In this document: positions 37,120 to 49,537 of the stretch, one piece after another
How the letters are laid out: the number at the start of each line of letters is the position of its first letter
How positions within the stretch are numbered: the stretch's first letter is position 1
Assembly (NCBI GenBank): GCA_030848705.1
Contig: CM061238.1
Location: 62,163,133 to 62,227,132, forward strand
From: Heracleum sosnowskyi
Lineage: Eukaryota; Streptophyta; Magnoliopsida; Apiales; Apiaceae
Direction of reading: 5' to 3'
Length of the DNA: 64,000 nt
Notes under the pieces: model-generated
What the model was told of the DNA's origin: nothing
The model's database searches: none
The model's input: the letters and a program-made list of their open reading frames with translations, nothing else
Translations under genes and position numbers: made by a program

Positions 37120-38953
37120 AATGGCCCGCTTCAATTTTCCCCCATTTTCCTTGTATAGCTCCCTTTAGAGGTAAACGTAATCGGGCGTCCCCTGATATCT
37201 GCTCCGATTCAGGCACGGACAGCTCCAAATGAAGTTTTCTGTAATTCTATAAACCCATAGGGTCGAACTACGAGAAAATATCCACAAAATGGCCCGCTTC
37301 AATTTTTCCCCATTTTCCTTGTATAGCTCCCTTTATAGGTAAACGTAATCGGGCGTCCCCTGGTATCTGCTCCGATTCAGGCACGGACAGCTCCAAATGA
37401 AGTTTTCTGTAATTCTATAAACCCATAGGGTCAAACTACGAGAAAATATCCACAAAATGGCCCGCTTCAATTTTTCCCCATTTTCCTTGTACAGCTCCCT
37501 TTAGAGGTAAACGTAATCGGGCGTCCCCTGATATCTGCTCCGATTCAGGCACGGACAGCTCCAAATGAAGTTTTCTGTAATTCTATAAACCCATAGGGTC
37601 GAACTACGAGAAAATATCCACAAAATGGCCCGCTTCAATTTTTCCCCATTTTCCTTGTATAGCTCCCTTTAGAGGTAAACGTAATCGGGCGTCCCCTGGT
37701 ATCTGCTCCGATTCAGGCACGGACAGCTCCAAATGAAGTTTTCTGTAATTCTATAAACCCATAGGGTCGAACTACGAGAAAATATCCACAAAATGGCTCG
37801 CTTCAATTTTTCCCCATTTTCCTTGTATAGCTCCCTTTAGAGGTAAACGTAATCGGGCGTCCCCTGGTATCTGCTCCGATTCAGGCACGGACAGCTCCAA
37901 ATGAAGTTTTCTGTAATTCTATAAACCCATAGGGTCGAACTACGAGAAAATATCCACAAAATGGCCCGCTTCAATTTTTCCCCATTTTCCTTGTACAGCT
38001 CCCTTTAGAGGTAAATGTAATCGGGCGTCCCCTGGTATCTGCTCTGATTCAGGCACGGACAGCTCCAAATGAAGTTTTCTGTAATTCTATAAACCCATAG
38101 GGTCAAACTACGAGAAAATATCCACAAAATGGCCCGCTTCAATTTTTCCCCATTTTCCTTGTACAGCTCCCTTTAGAGAGGTAAACGTAATCGGGCGTCC
38201 CCTGATATCTGCTCCGATTCAGGCACGGACAGCTCCAAATGAAGTTTTCTGTAATTCTATAAACCCATAGGGTCGAACTACGAGAAAATATCCACAAAAT
38301 GGCCCGCTTCAATTTTTCCCCATTTTCCTTGTATAGCTCCCTTTAGAGGTAAACGTAATCGGGCGTCCCCTGGTAACTGCTCCGATTCAGGCACGGACAG
38401 CCCCAAATGAAGTTTTCTGTAATTCTATAAACCCATAGGGTCGAACTACGAGAAAATATCCACAAACTGGCCCGCTTCAATTTTTCCCCATTTTCCTTGT
38501 ACAGCTCCCTTTAGAGGTAAACGTAATCGGGCGTCCCCTGGTATCTGCTCCGATTCAGGCACGGACAGCTCCAAATGAAGTTTTCTGTAATTCTATAAAC
38601 CCATAGGGTCAAACTCCGAGAAAATATCCACAAACTGGCCCGCTTCAATTTTTCCCCATTTTCCTTGTACAGCTCCCTTTAGAGGTAAACGTAATCGGGC
38701 GTCCCCTGGTATCTGCTCCGATTCAGGCACGGACAGCTCCAAATGAAGTTTTCTGTAATTCTATAAACCCATAGGGTCAAACTACGAGAAAATATCCACA
38801 AAATTGTCCGCTTCAATTTTTCCCCATTTTCCATGTATAGCTCCCTTTATAGGTAAACGTAATCGGGCGTCCCCTGGTATGTGGACAGCTTCAAATGAAG
38901 TTTTCTGTAATTCTATAAACCCATAGGGTCGAACTACGAGAAAATATCCACAA
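37120..38953. repeat. Mixed S, P and T monomers with two length mutants (m222-m232)
   Basis: Monomers of the G146/A76 family without a clean repeated order. m228 contains a two-base duplication (TTTAGAGAGGTAAAC near 38178). m232 (38802-38953) has lost 16 bases: after GGTATGTG the sequence jumps to GACAGCTTC at about 38884, removing phases 83-98. The end of this stretch (38605-38950) is copied, without the 16-base loss, at 46321-46680. Confidence 0.8.
38802..38953. repeat. Truncated monomer m232, 152 bp
   Basis: It starts AATTGTCCGC and carries CCATGTATAG and T49. The segment CTCCGATTCAGGCACG, phases 83-98, is missing, which removes the right arm of the AATCGG/CCGATT dyad. This is the largest indel in the array. 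A related monomer at 46514 has the same AATTGTCCGC start but full length, so the loss occurred after the two separated. Confidence 0.9.
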
Positions 38954-41900
38954 AATGGCCCGCTTCAATTTTTCCCCATTTTCCTTGTATAGCTCCCTTT
39001 AGAGGTAAACGTAATCGGGCGTCCCCTGGTATCTGCTCCGATTCAGGCACGGACAGCTCCAAATGAAGTTTTCTGTAATTCTATAAACCCATAGGGTCGA
39101 ACTACGAGAAAATATCCACAAAATGGCCCGCTTCAATTTTTCCCCATTTTCCTTGTACAGCTCCCTTTAGAGGTAAACGTAATCGGGCGTCCCCTGGTAT
39201 CTGCTCTGATTCAGGCACGGACAGCTCCAAATGAAGTTTTCTGTAATTCTATAAACCCATAGGGTCAAACTACGAGAAAATATCCACAAAATGGCCCGCT
39301 TCAATTTTTCCCCATTTTCCTTGTACAGCTCCCTTTAGAGGTAAACGTAATCGGGCGTCCCCTGATATCTGCTCCGATTCAGGCACGGACAGCTCCAAAT
39401 GAAGTTTTCTGTAATTCTATAAACCCATAGGGTCGAACTACGAGAAAATATCCACAAAATGGCCCGCTTCAATTTTTCCCCATTTTCCTTGTATAGCTCC
39501 CTTTAGAGGTAAACGTAATCGGGCGTCCCCTGGTAACTGCTCTGATTCAGGCACGGACAGCTTCAAATGAAGTTTTCTGTAATTCTATAAACCCATAGGG
39601 TCGAACTACGAGAAAATATCCACAAAATTGCCCGCTTCAATTTTTCCCCATTTTCCATGTATAGCTCCCTTTATAGGTAAACGTAATCGGGCGTCCCCTG
39701 GTATCTGCTCCGATTCAGGCACGGACAGCTCCAAATGAAGTTTTCTGTAATTCTATAAACCCATAGGGTCGAACTACGAGAAAATATCCACAAAATGGCC
39801 CGCTTCAATTTTTCCCCATTTTCCTTGTACAGCTCCCTTTAGAGGTAAACGTAATCGGGCGTCCCCTGGTATCTGCTCTGATTCAGGCACGGACAGCTCC
39901 AAATGAAGTTTTCTGTAATTCTATAAACCCATAGGGTCAAACTACGAGAAAATATCCACAAAATGGCCCGCTTCAATTTTTCCCCATTTTCCTTGTACAG
40001 CTCCCTTTAGAGGTAAACGTAATCGGGCGTCCCCTGATATCTGCTCCGATTCAGGCACGGACAGCTCCAAATGAAGTTTTCTGTAATTCTATAAACCCAT
40101 AGGGTCGAACTACGAGAAAATATCCACAAAATGGCCCGCTTCAATTTTTCCCCATTTTCCTTGTATAGCTCCCTTTAGAGGTAAACGTAATCGGGCGTCC
40201 CCTGGTAACTGCTCCGATTCAGGCACGGACAGCTTCAAATGAAGTTTTCTGTAATTCTATAAACCCATAGGGTCGAACTACGAGAAAATATCCACAAAAT
40301 TGCCCGCTTCAATTTTTCCCCATTTTCCATGTATAGCTCCCTTTATAGGTAAACGTAATCGGGCGTCCCTTGGTATGTGCTCCGATTCAGGCACGGACAG
40401 CTTCAAATGAAGTTTTCTGTAATTCTATAAACCCATAGGGTCAAACTACGAGAAAATATCCACAAAATGGCCCGCTTCAATTTTCCCCCATTTTCCTTGT
40501 ATAGCTCCCTTTAGAGGTAAACGTAATCGGGCGTCCCCTGGTATCTGCTCCGATTCAGGCACGGACAGCTCCAAATGAAGTTTTCTGTAATTCTATAAAC
40601 CCATAAGGTCAAACTAAGAGAAAATATACACAAAATGGCCCGCTTCAATTTCTCCCCATTTTCCTTGTATAGCTCCCTTTAGAGGTAAACGTAATCGGGC
40701 GTCCCCTGGTATCTGCTCCGATTCAGGCACGGACAACTTCAAATGAAGTTTTCTGTAATTCTATAAACCCATAGGGTCGAACTACGAGAAAATATCCACA
40801 AAATGGCCCGCTTCAATTTTTCCCCATTTTCCTTGTATAGCTCCCTTTAGAGGTAAACGTAATCGGGCGTCCCCTGGTATCTGCTCCGATTCAGGCACGG
40901 ACAGCTCCAAATGAAGTTTTCTGTAATTCTATAAACCCATAGGGTCGAACTACGAGAAAATATCCACAAAATGGCCCGCTTCAATTTTTCCCCATTTTCC
41001 TTGTACAGCTCCCTTTAGAGGTAAACGTAATCGGGCGTCCCCTGGTATCTGCTCTGATTCAGGCACGGACAGCTCCAAATGAAGTTTTCTGTAATTCTAT
41101 AAACCCATAGGGTCAAACTACGAGAAAATATCCACAAAATGGCCCGCTTCAATTTTTCCCCATTTTCCTTGTACAGCTCCCTTTAGAGGTAAACGTAATC
41201 GGGCGTCCCCTGATATCTGCTCCGATTCAGGCACGGACAGCTCCAAATGAAGTTTTCTGTAATTCTATAAACCCATAGGGTCGAACCACGAGAAAATATC
41301 CACAAAATGGCCCGCTTCAATTTTTCCCCATTTTCCTTGTATAGCTCCCTTTAGAGGTAAACGTAATCGGGCGTCCCCTGGTAACTGCTCCGATTCAGGC
41401 ACGGACCGCCCCAAATGAAGTTTTCTGTAATTCTATAAACCCATAGGGTCGAACTACGAGAAAATATCCACAAACTGGCCTGCTTCAATTTTTCCCCATT
41501 TTCCTTGTACAGCTCCCTTTAGAGGTAAACGTAATCGGGCGTCCCCTGGTATCTGCTCCGATTCAGGCACGGACAGCTCCAAATGAAGTTTTCTGTAATT
41601 CTATAAACCCATAGGGTCAAACTCCGAGAAAATATCCACAAACTGGCCCGCTTCAATTTTTCCCCATTTTCCTTGTATAGCTCCCTTTAGAGGTAAACGT
41701 AATCGGGCGTCCCCTGGTATCTGCTCCGATTCAGGCACGGACAGCTCCAAATGAAGTTTTCTGTAATTCTATAAACCCATAGGGTCAAACTACGAGAAAA
41801 TATCCACAAAATTGCCCGCTTCAATTTTTCCCCATTTTCCATGTATAGCTCCCTTTATAGGTAAACGTAATCGGGCGTCCCCTGGTATGTGCTCCGATTC

Positions 41901-42649
41901 AGGCACGGACAGCTTCAAATGAAGTTTTCTGTAATTCTATAAACCCATAGGGTCAAACTACGAGAAAATATCCACAAAATGGCCCGCTTCAATTTTCCCC
42001 CATTTTCCTTGTATAGATCCCTTTAGAGGTAAACGTAATCGGGCGTCCCCTGGTATCTGCTCCGATTCAGGCACGGACAGCTCCAAATGAAGTTTTCTGT
42101 AATTCTATAAACCCATAGGGTCAAACTACGAGAAAATATCCACAAAATGGCCCGCTTCAATTTTTCCCCATTTTCCTTGTAGAGCTCCCTTTAGAGGTAA
42201 ACGTAATCGGGCGTCCCCTGGTATCTGCTCCGATTCAGGCACGGACAGCTCCAAATGAAGTTTTCTGTAATTCTATAAACCCATAGGGTCAAACTAAGAG
42301 AAAATATACACAAAATGGCCCGCTTCAATTTCCCCCCATTTTCCTTGTATAGCTCCCTTTAGAGGTAAACGTAATCGGGCGTCCCCTGGTATCTGCTCCG
42401 ATTCAGGCACGGACAGCTCCAAATGAAGTTTTCTGTAATTCTATAAACCCATAGGGTCAAACTACGAGAAAATATCCACAAAATGGCCCGCTTCAATTTT
42501 CCCCCATTTTCCTTGTATAGATCCCTTTAGAGGTAAACGTAATCGGGCGTCCCCTGGTATCTGCTCCGATTCAGGCACGGACAGCTCCAAATGAAGTTTT
42601 CTGTAATTCTATAAACCCATAGGGTCAAACTACGAGAAAATATCCACAA
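38954..42649. repeat. Nested HOR copy 1, 22 monomers (m233-m254)
   Basis: A 3696-bp unit. It contains a tandem four-monomer motif (positions m233-m236 and m237-m240: S or T, P with CTCTGATT, P with A76, S with GGTAACTGC), then CATAAGG with TTTCTCCCC (40601), ACCGCCCC (41404), K-like and AAACTCCG monomers, AATTGCCC with CCATG, GTATAGATCC (42011), TGTAGAGC (42178) and D. The last monomer (42482) repeats GTATAGATCC 504 bases after the first, a partial three-monomer duplication found only in this copy. Confidence 0.9.
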
Positions 42650-45600
42650 AATGGCCCGCTTCAATTTTTCCCCATTTTCCTTGTAGAGCTCCCTTTAGAG
42701 GTAAACGTAATCGGGCGTCCCCTGGTATCTGCTCCGATTCAGGCACGGACAGCTCCAAATGAAGTTTTCTGTAATTCTATAAACCCATAGGGTCGAACTA
42801 CGAGAAAATATCCACAAAATGGCCCGCTTCAATTTTTCCCCATTTTCCTTGTACAGCTCCCTTTAGAGGTAAACGTAATCGGGCGTCCCCTGGTATCTGC
42901 TCTGATTCAGGCACGGACAGCTCCAAATGAAGTTTTCTGTAATTCTATAAACCCATAGGGTCAAACTACGAGAAAATATCCACAAAATGGCCCGCTTCAA
43001 TTTTTCCCCATTTTCCTTGTACAGCTCCCTTTAGAGGTAAACGTAATCGGGCGTCCCCTGATATCTGCTCCGATTCAGGCACGGACAGCTCCAAATGAAG
43101 TTTTCTGTAATTCTATAAACCCATAGGGTCGAACTACGAGAAAATATCCACAAAATGGCCCGCTTCAATTTTTCCCCATTTTCCTTGTATAGCTCCCTTT
43201 AGAGGTAAACGTAATCGGGCGTCCCCTGGTAACTGCTCTGATTCAGGCACGGACAGCTTCAAATGAAGTTTTCTGTAATTCTATAAACCCATAGGGTCGA
43301 ACTACGAGAAAATATCCACAAAATTGCCCGCTTCAATTTTTCCCCATTTTCCATGTATAGCTCCCTTTATAGGTAAACGTAATCGGGCGTCCCCTGGTAT
43401 CTGCTCCGATTCAGGCACGGACAGCTCCAAATGAAGTTTTCTGTAATTCTATAAACCCATAGGGTCGAACTACGAGAAAATATCCACAAAATGGCCCGCT
43501 TCAATTTTTCCCCATTTTCCTTGTACAGCTCCCTTTAGAGGTAAACGTAATCGGGCGTCCCCTGGTATCTGCTCTGATTCAGGCACGGACAGCTCCAAAT
43601 GAAGTTTTCTGTAATTCTATAAACCCATAGGGTCAAACTACGAGAAAATATCCACAAAATGGCCCGCTTCAATTTTTCCCCATTTTCCTTGTACAGCTCC
43701 CTTTAGAGGTAAACGTAATCGGGCGTCCCCTGATATCTGCTCCGATTCAGGCACGGACAGCTCCAAATGAAGTTTTCTGTAATTCTATAAACCCATAGGG
43801 TCGAACTACGAGAAAATATCCACAAAATGGCCCGCTTCAATTTTTCCCCATTTTCCTTGTATAGCTCCCTTTAGAGGTAAACGTAATCGGGCGTCCCCTG
43901 GTAACTGCTCCGATTCAGGCACGGACAGCTTCAAATGAAGTTTTCTGTAATTCTATAAACCCATAGGGTCGAACTACGAGAAAATATCCACAAAATTGCC
44001 CGCTTCAATTTTTCCCCATTTTCCATGTATAGCTCCCTTTATAGGTAAACGTAATCGGGCGTCCCTTGGTATGTGCTCCGATTCAGGCACGGACAGCTTC
44101 AAATGAAGTTTTCTGTAATTCTATAAACCCATAGGGTCAAACTACGAGAAAATATCCACAAAATGGCCCGCTTCAATTTTCCCCCATTTTCCTTGTATAG
44201 CTCCCTTTAGAGGTAAACGTAATCGGGCGTCCCCTGGTATCTGCTCCGATTCAGGCACGGACAGCTCCAAATGAAGTTTTCTGTAATTCTATAAACCCAT
44301 AAGGTCAAACTAAGAGAAAATATACACAAAATGGCCCGCTTCAATTTCTCCCCATTTTCCTTGTATAGCTCCCTTTAGAGGTAAACGTAATCGGGCGTCC
44401 CCTGGTATCTGCTCCGATTCAGGCACGGACAGCTTCAAATGAAGTTTTCTGTAATTCTATAAACCCATAGGGTCGAACTACGAGAAAATATCCACAAAAT
44501 GGCCCGCTTCAATTTTTCCCCATTTTCCTTGTATAGCTCCCTTTAGAGGTAAACGTAATCGGGCGTCCCCTGGTATCTGCTCCGATTCAGGCACGGACAG
44601 CTCCAAATGAAGTTTTCTGTAATTCTATAAACCCATAGGGTCGAACTACGAGAAAATATCCACAAAATGGCCCGCTTCAATTTTTCCCCATTTTCCTTGT
44701 ACAGCTCCCTTTAGAGGTAAACGTAATCGGGCGTCCCCTGGTATCTGCTCTGATTCAGGCACGGACAGCTCCAAATGAAGTTTTCTGTAATTCTATAAAC
44801 CCATAGGGTCAAACTACGAGAAAATATCCACAAAATGGCCCGCTTCAATTTTTCCCCATTTTCCTTGTACAGCTCCCTTTAGAGGTAAACGTAATCGGGC
44901 GTCCCCTGATATCTGCTCCGATTCAGGCACGGACAGCTCCAAATGAAGTTTTCTGTAATTCTATAAACCCATAGGGTCGAACCACGAGAAAATATCCACA
45001 AAATGGCCCGCTTCAATTTTTCCCCATTTTCCTTGTATAGCTCCCTTTAGAGGTAAACGTAATCGGGCGTCCCCTGGTAACTGCTCCGATTCAGGCACGG
45101 ACCGCCCCAAATGAAGTTTTCTGTAATTCTATAAACCCATAGGGTCGAACTACGAGAAAATATCCACAAACTGGCCTGCTTCAATTTTTCCCCATTTTCC
45201 TTGTACAGCTCCCTTTAGAGGTAAACGTAATCGGGCGTCCCCTGGTATCTGCTCCGATTCAGGCACGGACAGCTCCAAATGAAGTTTTCTGTAATTCTAT
45301 AAACCCATAGGGTCAAACTCCGAGAAAATATCCACAAACTGGCCCGCTTCAATTTTTCCCCATTTTCCTTGTATAGCTCCCTTTAGAGGTAAACGTAATC
45401 GGGCGTCCCCTGGTATCTGCTCCGATTCAGGCACGGACAGCTCCAAATGAAGTTTTCTGTAATTCTATAAACCCATAGGGTCAAACTACGAGAAAATATC
45501 CACAAAATTGCCCGCTTCAATTTTTCCCCATTTTCCATGTATAGCTCCCTTTATAGGTAAACGTAATCGGGCGTCCCCTGGTATGTGCTCCGATTCAGGC

Positions 45601-46177
45601 ACGGACAGCTTCAAATGAAGTTTTCTGTAATTCTATAAACCCATAGGGTCAAACTACGAGAAAATATCCACAAAATGGCCCGCTTCAATTTTCCCCCATT
45701 TTCCTTGTATAGATCCCTTTAGAGGTAAACGTAATCGGGCGTCCCCTGGTATCTGCTCCGATTCAGGCACGGACAGCTCCAAATGAAGTTTTCTGTAATT
45801 CTATAAACCCATAGGGTCAAACTACGAGAAAATATCCACAAAATGGCCCGCTTCAATTTTTCCCCATTTTCCTTGTAGAGCTCCCTTTAGAGGTAAACGT
45901 AATCGGGCGTCCCCTGGTATCTGCTCCGATTCAGGCACGGACAGCTCCAAATGAAGTTTTCTGTAATTCTATAAACCCATAGGGTCAAACTAAGAGAAAA
46001 TATACACAAAATGGCCCGCTTCAATTTCCCCCCATTTTCCTTGTATAGCTCCCTTTAGAGGTAAACGTAATCGGGCGTCCCCTGGTATCTGCTCCGATTC
46101 AGGCACGGACAGCTCCAAATGAAGTTTTCTGTAATTCTATAAACCCATAGGGTCAAACTACGAGAAAATATCCACAA
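42650..46177. repeat. Nested HOR copy 2, 21 monomers (m255-m275)
   Basis: It matches copy 1 at +3696 (GGTAACTGCTCTG 39532/43228, CATAAGG 40601/44297, ACCGCCCC 41401/45097, GTATAGATCC 42011/45707). Its first monomer, m255, joins the TGTAGAGC head of one class to the GGTCGAAC tail of m233, marking the exchange joint. The match ends at about 46186, where a GGCCCGC start becomes TGCCCGC. Confidence 0.9.
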
Positions 46178-46681
46178 AATTGCCCGCTTCAATTTTTCCC
46201 CATTTTCCATGTATAGCTCCCTTTATAGGTAAACGTAATCGGGCGTCCCCTGGTATGTGCTCCGATTCAGGCACGGACAGCTTCAAATGAAGTTTTCTGT
46301 AATTCTATAAACCCATAGGGTCAAACTCCGAGAAAATATCCACAAACTGGCCCGCTTCAATTTTTCCCCATTTTCCTTGTACAGCTCCCTTTAGAGGTAA
46401 ACGTAATCGGGCGTCCCCTGGTATCTGCTCCGATTCAGGCACGGACAGCTCCAAATGAAGTTTTCTGTAATTCTATAAACCCATAGGGTCAAACTACGAG
46501 AAAATATCCACAAAATTGTCCGCTTCAATTTTTCCCCATTTTCCATGTATAGCTCCCTTTATAGGTAAACGTAATCGGGCGTCCCCTGGTATGTGCTCCG
46601 ATTCAGGCACGGACAGCTTCAAATGAAGTTTTCTGTAATTCTATAAACCCATAGGGTCGAACTACGAGAAAATATCCACAA
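46178..46681. repeat. Three-monomer bridge between nested copies (m276-m278)
   Basis: T-class with AATTGCCC and CCATG, P entered through AAACTCCGAG, then T-class with AATTGTCCGC. The last two copy 38634-38953, the monomers just left of copy 1, in full-length form. So copy 3 was produced together with its left neighbours, not alone. Confidence 0.8.
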
Positions 46682-49537
46682 AATGGCCCGCTTCAATTTT
46701 TCCCCATTTTCCTTGTATAGCTCCCTTTAGAGGTAAACGTAATCGGGCGTCCCCTGGTATCTGCTCCGATTCAGGCACGGACAGCTCCAAATGAAGTTTT
46801 CTGTAATTCTATAAACCCATAGGGTCGAACTACGAGAAAATATCCACAAAATGGCCCGCTTCAATTTTTCCCCATTTTCCTTGTACAGCTCCCTTTAGAG
46901 GTAAACGTAATCGGGCGTCCCCTGGTATCTGCTCTGATTCAGGCACGGACAGCTCCAAATGAAGTTTTCTGTAATTCTATAAACCCATAGGGTCAAACTA
47001 CGAGAAAATATCCACAAAATGGCCCGCTTCAATTTTTCCCCATTTTCCTTGTACAGCTCCCTTTAGAGGTAAACGTAATCGGGCGTCCCCTGATATCTGC
47101 TCCGATTCAGGCACGGACAGCTCCAAATGAAGTTTTCTGTAATTCTATAAACCCATAGGGTCGAACTACGAGAAAATATCCACAAAATGGCCCGCTTCAA
47201 TTTTTCCCCATTTTCCTTGTATAGCTCCCTTTAGAGGTAAACGTAATCGGGCGTCCCCTGGTAACTGCTCCGATTCAGGCACGGACAGCTTCAAATGAAG
47301 TTTTCTGTAATTCTATAAACCCATAGGGTCGAACTACGAGAAAATATCCACAAAATTGCCCGCTTCAATTTTTCCCCATTTTCCATGTATAGCTCCCTTT
47401 ATAGGTAAACGTAATCGGGCGTCCCTTGGTATGTGCTCCGATTCAGGCACGGACAGCTTCAAATGAAGTTTTCTGTAATTCTATAAACCCATAGGGTCAA
47501 ACTACGAGAAAATATCCACAAAATGGCCCGCTTCAATTTTCCCCCATTTTCCTTGTATAGCTCCCTTTAGAGGTAAACGTAATCGGGCGTCCCCTGGTAT
47601 CTGCTCCGATTCAGGCACGGACAGCTCCAAATGAAGTTTTCTGTAATTCTATAAACCCATAAGGTCAAACTAAGAGAAAATATACACAAAATGGCCCGCT
47701 TCAATTTCTCCCCATTTTCCTTGTATAGCTCCCTTTAGAGGTAAACGTAATCGGGCGTCCCCTGGTATCTGCTCCGATTCAGGCACGGACAGCTTCAAAT
47801 GAAGTTTTCTGTAATTCTATAAACCCATAGGGTCGAACTACGAGAAAATATCCACAAAATGGCCCGCTTCAATTTTTCCCCATTTTCCTTGTATAGCTCC
47901 CTTTAGAGGTAAACGTAATCGGGCGTCCCCTGGTATCTGCTCCGATTCAGGCACGGACAGCTCCAAATGAAGTTTTCTGTAATTCTATAAACCCATAGGG
48001 TCGAACTACGAGAAAATATCCACAAAATGGCCCGCTTCAATTTTTCCCCATTTTCCTTGTACAGCTCCCTTTAGAGGTAAACGTAATCGGGCGTCCCCTG
48101 GTATCTGCTCTGATTCAGGCACGGACAGCTCCAAATGAAGTTTTCTGTAATTCTATAAACCCATAGGGTCAAACTACGAGAAAATATCCACAAAATGGCC
48201 CGCTTCAATTTTTCCCCATTTTCCTTGTATAGCTCCCTTTAGAGGTAAACGTAATCGGGCGTCCCCTGATATCTGCTCCGATTCAGGCACGGACAGCTCC
48301 AAATGAAGTTTTCTGTAATTCTATAAACCCATAGGGTCGAACCACGAGAAAATATCCACAAAATGGCCCGCTTCAATTTTTCCCCATTTTCCTTGTATAG
48401 CTCCCTTTAGAGGTAAACGTAATCGGGCGTCCCCTGGTAACTGCTCCGATTCAGGCACGGACAGCCCCAAATGAAGTTTTCTGTAATTCTATAAACCCAT
48501 AGGGTCGAACTACGAGAAAATATCCACAAACTGGCCTGCTTCAATTTTTCCCCATTTTCCTTGTACAGCTCCCTTTAGAGGTAAACGTAATCGGGCGTCC
48601 CCTGGTATCTGATCCGATTCAGGCACGGACAGCTCCAAATGAAGTTTTCTGTAATTCTATAAACCCATAGGGTCAAACTCCGAGAAAATATCCACAAACT
48701 GGCCCGCTTCAATTTTTCCCCATTTTCCTTGTATAGCTCCCTTTAGAGGTAAACGTAATCGGGCGTCCCCTGGTATCTGCTCCGATTCAGGCACGGACAG
48801 CTCCAAATGAAGTTTTCTGTAATTCTATAAACCCATAGGGTCAAACTACGAGAAAATATCCACAAAATTGCCCGCTTCAATTTTTCCCCATTTTCCATGT
48901 ATAGCTCCCTTTATAGGTAAACGTAATCGGGCGTCCCCTGGTATGTGCTCCGATTCAGGCACGGATAGCTTCAAATGAAGTTTTCTGTAATTCTATAAAC
49001 CCATAGGGTCAAACTACGAGAAAATATCCACAAAATGGCCCGCTTCAATTTTCCCCCATTTTCCTTGTATAGATCCCTTTAGAGGTAAACGTAATCGGGC
49101 GTCCCCTGGTATCTGCTCCGATTCAGGCACGGACAGCTCCAAATGAAGTTTTCTGTAATTCTATAAACCCATAGGGTCAAACTACGAGAAAATATCCACA
49201 AAATGGCCCGCTTCAATTTTTCCCCATTTTCCTTGTAGAGCTCCCTTTAGAGGTAAACGTAATCGGGCGTCCCCTGGTATCTGCTCCGATTCAGGCACGG
49301 ACAGCTCCAAATGAAGTTTTCTGTAATTCTATAAACCCATAGGGTCAAACTAAGAGAAAATATACACAAAATGGCCCGCTTCAATTTCCCCCCATTTTCC
49401 TTGTATAGCTCCCTTTAGAGGTAAACGTAATCGGGCGTCCCCTGGTATCTGCTCCGATTCAGGCACGGACAGCTCCAAATGAAGTTTTCTGTAATTCTAT
49501 AAACCCATAGGGTCAAACTACGAGAAAATATCCACAA
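46682..49537. repeat. Nested HOR copy 3, 17 monomers (m279-m295)
   Basis: It follows copy 2 at +3360, or copy 1 at about +7056, and lacks one of the two four-monomer motifs (21 - 4 = 17). Compared with copy 2 I saw four substitutions over about 2.8 kb: C to T at phase 37 near 48230, ACCGCCCC to ACAGCCCC at 48461, GCTCCG to GATCCG near 48612, and GGACAGC to GGATAGC near 48965. Confidence 0.9.
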
